DNA of 6,478 nucleotides, taken from JADKCL01 sp046050405 (GTDB lineage: Bacteria > Bacteroidota > Bacteroidia > J057 > JADKCL01). Position 1 is the first letter of the stretch. Each line of letters starts with the position of its first letter. The position numbers and the translations under genes were made by a program. The notes beneath the pieces were generated by a model. The model was given only the letters and a program-made list of their open reading frames with translations. It ran no database searches and had not been told where the DNA came from. This document shows, in pieces, positions 1 to 5,463 of this stretch. The stretch is taken from positions 1 to 6,478 of the forward strand of contig JBJOPY010000168.1 of the NCBI GenBank assembly GCA_046050405.1, in the 5' to 3' direction.

Positions 1-706
1 CTGACCGCACCCAAGTCCAGGAAGAACTGACCGCCATTGTTTTGCTCGTAGATGAAGGGATCCATCAGCCAGAACTCCATGAACTCAAAATTGGCTGCCT
101 CGAAGAGTCCTGCAGTTCGCCGGTAAATGCCGCTAGACCCGTCAGGAACGTGAAAAAGAGGAGGAGGAGCAGCAGCAGCCATGCCGTGACCCGCATCCTG
201 TAGCCGGTGATCAGGGCAAATCCCAGGGCAACCTCGAAGACGCTGACAAATGCTGCGATCGGCACAGAGAACGCCTTCATCATCTCGCTGGGAAAGAAAC
301 TGGCCACCTTGCTGAAGAAGTCCCAGTAATCATCCAGCTTGTAGCCGAATCCGACCGGGTCCTGGAGCTTCACGAAGCCCGAGATGAGGAACAGTCCAGC
401 GACGGATTTTCCCAGTACATTGAAAAGATTGATTCCGAATGGTGTCAGTCCCCCCCCCGGTTCCGGGGCTTGCGTTCGTCGCATCGCCATCCCGGCCACT
501 GCCACCAATGAAAGGGCGACGATCATGCCCAGGAACACCAGGAATATGATCAGGATGGTAGGATTCCTGTCGGGGCCTTTGGCGGGCGCCGCATGGTACA
601 TCGAGACAATCACCGGCGTGAGAAGCAAGACCCCGCCGACCCAGATCAGCGAGACCAAGTCCAGGATTTTGTTCTTTTTCAAACCATCAGGTTTCGTGAG
701 ACTCAT
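1..706 (-). CDS. DoxX-family membrane protein, frameshifted and cut by the window edge
   Basis: This is an integral membrane protein of the DoxX superfamily, in the form common in Bacteroidota; its biochemical role there is not established. From the ATG at 706 the intact frame gives 213 residues. Hydrophobic segments lie near residues 16-36, 49-72, 95-112, 147-168 and 173-192. The family-like stretch is SGFVKLQDPVGFGYKLDDYW (109-128), followed by FEVALGFALITGYRMR (157-172). The reading frame ends at 65 after a low-quality tail (SSRQPILSS). From position 107 down to position 3, another frame stays open for 35 codons and encodes convincing protein (FEFMEFWLMDPFIYEQNNGG). I infer one missing base near 107-109, either a real mutation or an assembly error. 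The CGCFGD motif I associate with bacteroidetal homologues is not visible. AAGGA lies 4 nt before the ATG, and a promoter lies at 780-809. A run of nine C at 450-458 encodes the PGGG linker and is in frame. Confidence 0.72.
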
Positions 707-779
707 ATATCCTTATTTGTTTTACACTCCATTGAATTTCCGATGTGAAATCCACTGCGTGAATTTCGCGGATGATGGC

Positions 780-809
780 CAAAACTACGAATTCCCTCCA
801 GAAATTCAA
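780..809 (-). promoter_or_regulatory. Bacteroidota-type promoter for the DoxX gene
   Basis: Read on the minus strand, positions 787-780 are TAGTTTTG, a full match to the TAnnTTTG box at -7. A TTG at 809-807 lies 19 bp upstream, where the -33 element belongs. The predicted start of transcription is near 773-775, giving a 5' untranslated leader of roughly 67 nt before the ATG at 706. The match is by consensus and spacing only. Confidence 0.6.
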
Positions 810-1182
810 GACCTGCCATCCGCATTTGAACAGGGACGATGATTGGCCGGGATCCATTCCACCGACCAACCCCTGAAGGTGCGACCTTGGCCTGGCGACC
901 GGCCCATGGTGAGGTTGCCGGGGGAATCCGGGTCAGCCCCTTCGGGGCGCTCGCATTGGGCGGGCATGGACTGGGCCGATGCCCAGTGGCAGGTGCCTAT
1001 TTGCAAGGTTTCGTTCGCGACAAGGAATGTGGAACCAGGACGGCGCCATTCAGGGAACCATCTTCCAGTGACTACGAAACGATGCCTTCAATGGCATTTC
1101 TAAGACATCCCAAAAGACCCCGGCCTTCCTCCGCATGGGGCGCCCTGCCAATGGGTGGCCGCCAAAGGTGAAGGATTAGCAT

Positions 1183-1190
1183 TATATTTG
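1183..1190 (+). promoter_or_regulatory. TATATTTG promoter box of the folP operon
   Basis: TATATTTG matches the TAnnTTTG -7 box exactly and ends 11 bp before the folP ATG at 1202. Transcription would begin near 1196-1198, so the message would be almost leaderless. No TTTG is present 19-21 bp upstream, so the -33 element is weak or absent. If this is the only promoter, the hairpin-rich sequence upstream is not part of the folP message. Confidence 0.6.
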
Positions 1191-1201
1191 CCGTTGCGGA
1201 T

Positions 1202-2056
1202 ATGTTGAATGTTCCAGAATACACCACGTTGAATTGCCGAGGCAGGTTGCTGAGCCTGGAAACGCCGTTGGTGATGGGCATCCTCAATCTGACGCCCGAC
1301 TCGTTCAGCGACGGGGGGCAGTACAATACGCCGGACAGAGCCTTGGCACGGGTCGAGCGGATGCTCCTGGAGGGGGCCACAATCATCGATGTCGGGGGAT
1401 ATTCGTCAAGGCCGGGTGCACCGGACATCTCGGCTGCCGAGGAACTCGCCCGGGTGGAGTCCATCGTGTCCAGGATACTGGTACAGTTTCCGGAAGCGAT
1501 CATCTCCATCGACACATTTCGAAGTGCAGTCGCCAAGCCGCTGCTGGAGATGGGGGTTCATCTTGTCAATGACATTTCCGCAGGGCTCCTGGATCCTGAG
1601 ATGATGCCGACGGTCGGGAAGTTTGATGCCCCATACATTCTGGTACACATGCATGGGACACCGCAGACGATGCAGGCGGCACCCGCCTACCAGGAGGTGG
1701 CCAGGGAGGTCTGCGAGTATTTCGTGGAGCGAATCCGCGAGGCAAGGGCCGCCCGGATCAGGGACATCATTCTCGACCCGGGCTTCGGCTTCGGCAAGAC
1801 CTTGGCGCACAACTGGGAACTCTTTCGTAAATTGCACGATTTCAAAGTGTTTGGACACCCGGTCCTCATCGGCATCAGCCGCAAATCAATGGTCTATCGT
1901 CTATTGAACGCCCTCCCGGACGAAGTCCTTCCCATTACCACAGCCCTGCATCTCAAGGCGTTGGAGAATGGCGCACGCATCTTGAGGGTGCATGACGTAA
2001 GGGAAGCCGCACAAGCGGTACAGCTTCACACCCATCTGAACCATGGAGCTGTTTAG
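1202..2056 (+). CDS. folP: Dihydropteroate synthase
   Basis: This cytosolic enzyme joins 6-hydroxymethyl-7,8-dihydropterin pyrophosphate to p-aminobenzoate to make 7,8-dihydropteroate. It is the sulfonamide target in folate synthesis. The 284-residue protein carries the family signatures in order: MGILNLTPDSFSDGG (25-39, pterin-pyrophosphate loop 1), GGYSSRPGA (65-73, a variant of the GGESTRPGA loop), SIDTFRSAV (102-110), NDIS (123-126), MHGTPQTMQ (150-158), DPGFGFGKT (192-200) and GISRKSM (224-230, the phosphate-binding lysine region). It ends with LRVHDVREAAQAV. Length is normal for the family. The ATG at 1202 is chosen because a -7 promoter box lies just upstream and the N-terminus is a usual length for the family. 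There is no clear Shine-Dalgarno sequence, as is common in Bacteroidota. It is the first gene of the operon and overlaps cdaA by 14 bp. No truncation or missing active-site block is apparent. Confidence 0.97.
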   Translation: MLNVPEYTTLNCRGRLLSLETPLVMGILNLTPDSFSDGGQYNTPDRALARVERMLLEGATIIDVGGYSSRPGAPDISAAEELARVESIVSRILVQFPEAIISIDTFRSAVAKPLLEMGVHLVNDISAGLLDPEMMPTVGKFDAPYILVHMHGTPQTMQAAPAYQEVAREVCEYFVERIREARAARIRDIILDPGFGFGKTLAHNWELFRKLHDFKVFGHPVLIGISRKSMVYRLLNALPDEVLPITTALHLKALENGARILRVHDVREAAQAVQLHTHLNHGAV

Positions 2057-2828
2057 CATTGGTTTTCTCACCGTGAGATTGGTGGATCTGTTCGACATCT
2101 CTGTCGTGACCGTTCTGTTCTACCAGCTCTATCATCTACTGAAGGGGAGCATCGCCATGCGCATCCTGATCGCGATCATGGTGGTATTTTTCATGGGAAA
2201 ACTCGTGGACCTGCTGGACATGGTGGTGCTCCGGACCATTCTGGACCAGTTCATCGGCGTGGGAGCGATCGCGATGATCGTCATTTTTTCAGCGGAAATA
2301 CGCAGGTTCCTCATTCTCCTGGGTCGGAACAGCATCATCGCCAAGGCCTGGGAGCAGTTCTTTAACAAGGCTGAAACGCAGCACAGTTACCAGGAACTGG
2401 TCAAGGGGATCGAGGAAATCGCCAAAGCAGGGTTTGGCGCCTTGATTGTCATCACAGGAGCAGATCCCCTCGACCACATCAAGGAAACCGGGGATCCGAT
2501 CGGGGCGGAGGTCAGTGAGCGGTTGCTTTTTTCGATATTCCTGAAGGATGGGCCGCTCCATGACGGTGCCGTGGTGATCGACCACAACCGCATAGCGGCC
2601 GCCCGCTGCATCCTTCCAGTGTCGCAGAGCAACAAATTGGCCCCGGAGCTGGGGTTGCGCCACCGGGCGGGTCTGGGGTTGGCGGAGGCGAGCGATGCCT
2701 TGGTGATCGTCGTCTCGGAGGAACGAAACGAGGTCTCCATCGTCAAGGAGGGGCACCTGAGCCGAGACGTGGATGTCATCACCCTCGAAGGAGCCCTCAG
2801 GGACCATTTCAACCCTAAAGTTTCCTGA
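2043..2828 (+). CDS. cdaA: Membrane-anchored diadenylate cyclase (c-di-AMP synthase)
   Basis: The enzyme condenses two ATP into cyclic di-AMP at the inner face of the membrane. The 261-residue protein has three hydrophobic segments (about 10-33, 39-61 and 70-94) and then a DAC domain (about 110-245). The two defining DAC motifs are present: DGA at 174-176 within LHDGAVVID, and RHR at 206-208 within LGLRHRAGLGLAEASDA. The SEE at 225-227 also fits. The architecture matches CdaA (also called DacA) rather than DisA or CdaS. Firmicutes pair cdaA with cdaR and glmM; here it follows folP, the arrangement usual in Bacteroidota, and no CdaR-type regulator is seen. The ATG at 2043 lies inside the end of folP (14-bp overlap), which suggests translational coupling. 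All catalytic motifs look intact. c-di-AMP typically governs potassium and osmotic balance and cell-wall homeostasis; its targets in this organism are not shown by the sequence. Confidence 0.96.
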   Translation: MELFSIGFLTVRLVDLFDISVVTVLFYQLYHLLKGSIAMRILIAIMVVFFMGKLVDLLDMVVLRTILDQFIGVGAIAMIVIFSAEIRRFLILLGRNSIIAKAWEQFFNKAETQHSYQELVKGIEEIAKAGFGALIVITGADPLDHIKETGDPIGAEVSERLLFSIFLKDGPLHDGAVVIDHNRIAAARCILPVSQSNKLAPELGLRHRAGLGLAEASDALVIVVSEERNEVSIVKEGHLSRDVDVITLEGALRDHFNPKVS

Positions 2829-2830
2829 CC

Positions 2831-3196
2831 ATGGCAATCATCGCGCTCGAGGGGATGCGCTTTCTGGCCCACCACGGAGTTTTAGAGGTTGAGCGTCGGG
2901 ATGGAAACCATTTTGAGGTCGATGTATGGGTCGATTGCGGCTCAGCGGCCCTCCCTGACTCAGATGAATTGGAGGACACATACGACTATGGCAAGATCAG
3001 TCGCGTGGCGGCGGAGGTGATGCGCGTTCCCAGGAATCTGCTGGAAACGCTGGTGAATGAAATGGGCAGGAGGCTCATGTCCGAGTTCCCCGAGGTTCGA
3101 TCCATCAGGGTCAGGGTCAGCAAGGAGAATCCGATCGTGGATGCCCCTTGCCGGAGATCATTTGTCGAGGCGGAGTTCCATCCATCCCAGGTGTGA
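2831..3196 (+). CDS. folB: Dihydroneopterin aldolase
   Basis: FolB converts 7,8-dihydroneopterin to 6-hydroxymethyl-7,8-dihydropterin and glycolaldehyde, two steps before the FolP reaction; the intervening pyrophosphokinase (FolK) is not in this window. The 121-residue length is typical. Recognisable features are the N-terminal AHHGVLEVERRDGNHFEVDV segment (13-32) with the conserved Glu at 21, a Tyr at 53 in DTYDYGKI (49-56), LLETLVNEM (70-78), and the catalytic-type Lys at 98 in RVRVSKENP (93-101). The ATG at 2831 begins two bases after the cdaA stop, so the gene is almost certainly co-transcribed and probably translationally coupled. Its stop overlaps the GTG start of the next gene (GTGA). 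No defect is evident. The family also contains epimerase-only members, but aldolase is the likely role next to folP. Confidence 0.93.
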   Translation: MAIIALEGMRFLAHHGVLEVERRDGNHFEVDVWVDCGSAALPDSDELEDTYDYGKISRVAAEVMRVPRNLLETLVNEMGRRLMSEFPEVRSIRVRVSKENPIVDAPCRRSFVEAEFHPSQV

Positions 3197-3939
3197 AGTC
3201 CATCCATCAGCAGCTGCGGCGGATTCCTTGGGGATTTCTGGGACATATCTGGATGTCATGCGCCGTCCTCAGCATCCAGGCATGCCAGCCCTCGAAGCGG
3301 TTGGTGCTGTTTGCCGACCCCTGGCTGGAGGAATATGCGGACAGCCTGACGATGCTGTTCGGTCGGTCACACCCTGATGTGGACGTCGAGCTCAAGGTCG
3401 TCTCGAGCGAAGTGGCTGTGCAGCACATACGCTACGGACAGCCGGTGGATGTCTTCCTCTGCTACGGCCTGGAGATGTTCCAGGGAGCAGATTTCCGCTC
3501 TCGTATCGCGCATGTTCACCCCATCGCGGATTCCCGGATCCTCGAGGTTCATGGCCCCCCCCATCCCAATCAAGCGCGGTTTGCCACGGGGGGGTGTTCC
3601 ATGGTGGAGGCAAGCGACCGGCCCTCCAGGATCTACGCGGAGAGATCCTTCGGCGATATTGCCAGTGGTCCGGGATGCGTGATCATCGCCAATTTCCAAT
3701 CCCAGGCGGCGGATTATCTTCGCTTGGGCTGGGTTCCCGGAGGTTATGTGCCCAGCCACTTCGCGGCCTCCTTGCCGGATGGCTTTGAGAGGGTTCGGCA
3801 GAGCGGTCGGATTCGGGATGCCTTCGCCGCGGCATTGATGGCTGATCGCCCCGATCCTGAGGAGGCAGCAGCCTTCTGGGAACTTCTTCGATCAGAAAAA
3901 TCCTGTCTATTGGTTGAGAAATTGAAATTTCTTCCTTAG
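3193..3939 (+). CDS. ModA-like periplasmic-binding-fold lipoprotein, ligand unknown
   Basis: I read this as a 248-residue exported lipoprotein. The GTG at 3193 overlaps the folB TGA (GTGA), which suggests coupled translation. From it come a positive n-region (KSIHQQLRR), a hydrophobic core (11-27) and a lipobox-like IQAC with Cys31. An upstream ATG at 3148 would overlap folB by 49 bp and spoil the signal peptide. The mature part resembles molybdate-type solute-binding proteins. RLVLFADPWLEEYADSL (36-52) sits where ModA has LTVFAAASL, then come PDVDVELKVVSSEVAVQHI (61-79) and GQPVDVFLCYG (82-92). The end, EEAAAFWELLRSEKSCLLVEKLKF (223-246), matches the ModA C-terminal helix pattern. Similarity is weak and several ligand-contact positions differ (for example FADPW for FAAAS). 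No permease or ATPase genes are adjacent. The ligand is unknown, and a non-transport role is possible. Confidence 0.7.
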   Translation: MKSIHQQLRRIPWGFLGHIWMSCAVLSIQACQPSKRLVLFADPWLEEYADSLTMLFGRSHPDVDVELKVVSSEVAVQHIRYGQPVDVFLCYGLEMFQGADFRSRIAHVHPIADSRILEVHGPPHPNQARFATGGCSMVEASDRPSRIYAERSFGDIASGPGCVIIANFQSQAADYLRLGWVPGGYVPSHFAASLPDGFERVRQSGRIRDAFAAALMADRPDPEEAAAFWELLRSEKSCLLVEKLKFLP

Positions 3940-3944
3940 CTTTG
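3914..3944 (+). promoter_or_regulatory. Promoter of tRNA-Cys, overlapping the lipoprotein stop codon
   Basis: TAGCTTTG at 3937-3944 matches TAnnTTTG, and a TTG at 3914-3916 lies 20 bp upstream. The TAG of the -7 box is the stop codon of the preceding lipoprotein gene. The predicted transcription start, near 3950, is about 12 nt before the tRNA 5' end. This gives tRNA-Cys a promoter separate from the folP operon, although read-through from the operon is also possible. Confidence 0.6.
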
Positions 3945-3962
3945 CATCCGCGCTTGAAAAAC

Positions 3963-4033
3963 GGCGACGTGGCCGAGTGGCTAGGCAGAGGTCTGCAAAA
4001 CCTCGTACAGCGGTTCGAATCCGCTCGTCGCCT
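3963..4033 (+). tRNA. tRNA-Cys (anticodon GCA)
   Basis: The 71-nt sequence folds into a full cloverleaf. The acceptor stem GGCGACG (3963-3969) pairs with CGTCGCC (4026-4032). The D stem GCC pairs with GGC (3972-3974 with 3984-3986). The anticodon stem GAGGT pairs with ACCTC (3988-3992 with 4000-4004), and the loop carries GCA at 3995-3997. The T stem AGCGG/CCGCT encloses TTCGAAT (4014-4020). The discriminator base is T at 4033, matching the U73 identity element of cysteine tRNAs. The CCA end is not encoded. It lies 23 bases after the lipoprotein gene, on the same strand as the folate operon. Confidence 0.97.
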
Positions 4034-4036
4034 CTG

Positions 4037-4072
4037 GGAATCGGATTCATTGGAATCCGATTCCTTGCTTTC
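4037..4072 (+). terminator. Hairpin terminator after tRNA-Cys
   Basis: A perfect 12-bp stem joins 4037-4048 to 4053-4064 with the loop ATTG, followed by a modest T-rich tail (TTGCTTTC, 4065-4072). It starts four bases after the tRNA and would end both the tRNA-Cys transcript and any read-through from the folP operon. The tail is poorer in T than a classical intrinsic terminator. Confidence 0.6.
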
Positions 4073-4136
4073 AGGCATCCCCGTTCCTCTGGATTCGATC
4101 CGGCTTGAATGAACGCACTGGCTCGATCGCCTCCCG

Positions 4137-4187
4137 AAAAAAAGCGACATCGCCCACCGTCACGCCCTACAGCGGGATTTCCCGCTG
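4137..4187 (-). terminator. Possible terminator of the Sel1-repeat gene
   Basis: Beyond the stop codon at 4223, the minus strand meets a 7-bp hairpin (CAGCGGG/CCCGCTG, 4170-4187, loop of four). About 25 bases later it meets a run of seven T (4143-4137), preceded by a weak 3-4 bp GCG/CGC hairpin. Neither part alone is a good intrinsic terminator. The strong hairpin at 4037-4064, further on, could also serve. Confidence 0.3.
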
Positions 4188-4222
4188 GCGGTCAAGTCCG
4201 AACCCCGGGCGGGTGAATCCTC

Positions 4223-5020
4223 CTATCGGATTTTGTAGCAGAACATGCCCATCGGCATGGCCGGGTTGGCGTCAAGGTAGGTATTCTGTATCCTCTTGAA
4301 GAACTGATCCACACGATGGATTCCTGCATGGGCCAGGCCACGCTGGTCGATGTTGGAATGCGGCATGCCAAGTGCTCTCCCATACCATTCCACTGCGATG
4401 AAGGGCTCCGCTTCCCCGGTGGCCTTCCCCTCGAAATACATGTCTCCCATGCGAATCACGGCAGGGACGTAACCATTCTCATCGGCTGCACGCCTGAAAA
4501 ATGCGCAGGCGAGCGAATCATTGACGGGGGCTCCAGTGCCTGCCAATCTGGCTTCGGCACAATACATCAGTGCTTCGGGCAGTCCCTGCCTTGCGGCCAT
4601 TTCACCATATTGGTAGGCTTTCTTGGGATCATGGTAGGTATCGCTCACGTCTCCACGGCCTTTTGACCTGTAAACCTCCGAGAGCCGGTACTGCGCATCC
4701 ACATGCCCTTTGTCAGCAGCCTTCTTGAGCAGTGCCACCCCCTTCGCATAGATGGATGCGGAAAAGACATTGACCAGCAGCTCTGTCCCCAGCAGGAACT
4801 GTGCATCGGGATGTCCCTTGTCCGCCGACTTTTTGAGGTAGAACATTGCAGAATCGGCTTTTTTTTCCACCCCCCTGCCGAAGGTGAAGGCCTCGGACAG
4901 CTCGAGCATCGCCACGGAATCCCCTTCCCAGGCCCGCTTGCGGATGGAGGGATCCTGTGCGATGGCGCTACCGGCCATGCAGATCACCAGGAAACCAGCG
5001 ACCATTATTGTCTTTTGCAT
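4223..5020 (-). CDS. Secreted Sel1-like repeat protein
   Basis: The 265-residue protein begins with a signal peptide (MQKTIMVAGFLVICMAGSAIA, likely cut after residue 21). About five Sel1-like (SLR) alpha-alpha repeats follow: roughly 31-69, 70-105, 106-146, 147-183 and 184-217. Their consensus is visible in phrases such as AMFYLKKSADKGHPDAQFLLG, ALLKKAADKGHVDAQYRLSEVY and EWYGRALG. A short non-repeat tail with one Cys ends the protein. SLR proteins are scaffolds for protein-protein contacts; no catalytic domain is present and the partner is unknown. It is probably periplasmic. A TAAATTTG promoter box ends only 4 nt before the ATG at 5020, so the message would be leaderless. Met6 (codon at 5005) is an alternative start but would remove the Lys of the signal peptide n-region. 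The gene stands alone, with tRNA-Cys on one side in the opposite orientation. Confidence 0.85.
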   Translation of the reverse strand: MQKTIMVAGFLVICMAGSAIAQDPSIRKRAWEGDSVAMLELSEAFTFGRGVEKKADSAMFYLKKSADKGHPDAQFLLGTELLVNVFSASIYAKGVALLKKAADKGHVDAQYRLSEVYRSKGRGDVSDTYHDPKKAYQYGEMAARQGLPEALMYCAEARLAGTGAPVNDSLACAFFRRAADENGYVPAVIRMGDMYFEGKATGEAEPFIAVEWYGRALGMPHSNIDQRGLAHAGIHRVDQFFKRIQNTYLDANPAMPMGMFCYKIR

Positions 5021-5024
5021 GCCA

Positions 5025-5032
5025 CAAATTTA
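5025..5032 (-). promoter_or_regulatory. TAAATTTG promoter box of the Sel1-repeat gene
   Basis: On the minus strand, 5032-5025 reads TAAATTTG, a perfect TAnnTTTG box. It ends 4 nt before the ATG at 5020, so transcription should start at or very near that codon. No TTTG is seen 19-21 bp upstream. Confidence 0.5.
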
Positions 5033-5280
5033 GCGAATCCAATGCCAGGGGGAGGGTTGGTGTCATGCCCGAGTACGGTTGGTAAGTTAAATGCACGCCC
5101 GGGGGGAACTTTGCCAGTCAGCACATTTGAAAACTGCCCTTGCTTGCGCTCATTTACAATCCAAGAACGCCATGTGGTGTGTCTTGTCAGCGGGGGGCAA
5201 GGACAGTGGAAGTTGGTGGCCCAAAACGGTACATTTTTCAATCCTGGTTCATGGGTCAACCGAGGGAATGACCGCTACAG
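5033..5280. other. Intergenic stretch between the Sel1 gene and the tRNA-Ala terminator
   Basis: No supported gene. Open frames on both strands lack family features, and the longest plus-strand frames run on through the terminator and antisense to tRNA-Ala. Several G runs occur (around 5047-5052, 5101-5106 and 5191-5196). A short PP-loop-like phrase near 5180-5205 would need a frame change inside the last G run and is treated as chance. No promoter box with good spacing was seen on the plus strand. Confidence 0.5.
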
Positions 5281-5315
5281 AAAAGACGAAACCCCTTGTT
5301 TTCAAGGGGTTTCGT
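5281..5315 (-). terminator. Intrinsic terminator of tRNA-Ala
   Basis: A perfect 13-bp stem (ACGAAACCCCTTG at 5286-5298 with its complement at 5303-5315) closes a four-base loop. On the minus strand it is followed by CTTTTCT (5285-5279). It lies 13 bases beyond the tRNA-Ala 3' end, so it is the terminator of that transcript. It is the clearest terminator in the window. Confidence 0.88.
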
Positions 5316-5328
5316 GTGGATGTATTCG

Positions 5329-5402
<74 letters not shown>

Positions 5403-5412
5403 GTTGGTGTGG

Positions 5413-5445
5413 CAAAGGTAGGCTGAATTTTAGATTCAAGCCAAA
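5413..5445 (-). promoter_or_regulatory. Promoter of tRNA-Ala
   Basis: On the minus strand, TACCTTTG (5420-5413) matches TAnnTTTG, and TTTG (5445-5442) lies 21 bp upstream, so both Bacteroidota promoter elements are present. Transcription would start close to 5406, a few bases before the tRNA 5' end at 5402. The promoter sits in the 61-bp gap after the outer-membrane protein gene. Confidence 0.75.
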
Positions 5446-5463
5446 TATTCTCCAAAAAAGTTT

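Larger units (their letters stand above)
707..1201. other. Gene-free interval between DoxX and folP with a hairpin-rich core
   Basis: I see no convincing gene here. The open frames on both strands have compositions unlike proteins and no family motif. The left part (707-809) is the DoxX leader and promoter. The GC-rich core folds on paper into several hairpins. AAGGT/ACCTT pairs at 876-880 with 884-888. A 10-bp stem with two G-T pairs joins 891-900 to 913-922. GCCCC/GGGGC pairs at 936-940 with 944-948. ACTGGGC/GCCCAGT pairs at 970-976 with 981-987. The last arm can instead pair with CATTGGGC at 954-961, or ATGCCC (979-984) can pair with GGGCAT (962-967), so three folds exclude one another. 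A further small hairpin sits at 1082-1097. I could not match the interval to RNase P RNA, the signal recognition particle RNA, tmRNA, or a cobalamin or tetrahydrofolate riboswitch. It may be a structured RNA or a degraded remnant. Confidence 0.4.

Noticed and set aside
384..842. 152-codon plus-strand open frame opposite the DoxX gene
   Set aside because: It is largely antisense to a recognisable membrane protein, has no family motif and lacks a start signal.
687..869. 60-codon minus-strand frame upstream of DoxX
   Set aside because: It overlaps the DoxX start and spans that gene's promoter. The sequence shows no protein-like pattern I can support.
861..1000. Possible RNase P RNA, signal recognition particle RNA, tmRNA, or cobalamin or tetrahydrofolate riboswitch
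   Set aside because: I looked for their conserved cores and found none that fit; only generic hairpins remain.
839..1171. Overlapping plus-strand frames in the GC-rich interval before folP
   Set aside because: Composition is rich in Pro, Arg and Gly with no domain. High GC lengthens chance frames, and no promoter or ribosome site precedes them.
4870..4875. T and C homopolymers inside the Sel1-repeat gene as a possible frameshift site
   Set aside because: The repeat pattern continues in the same frame on both sides (RGVEKKADSAMF), so no frame break is present.
5170..5210. PP-loop-like phrase (LVSGG in one frame, GGKDSG in another) near a six-G run
   Set aside because: It needs a frame change within the G run, and the following residues show no ATP-pyrophosphatase features. 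The frame then continues through a terminator and antisense to tRNA-Ala.
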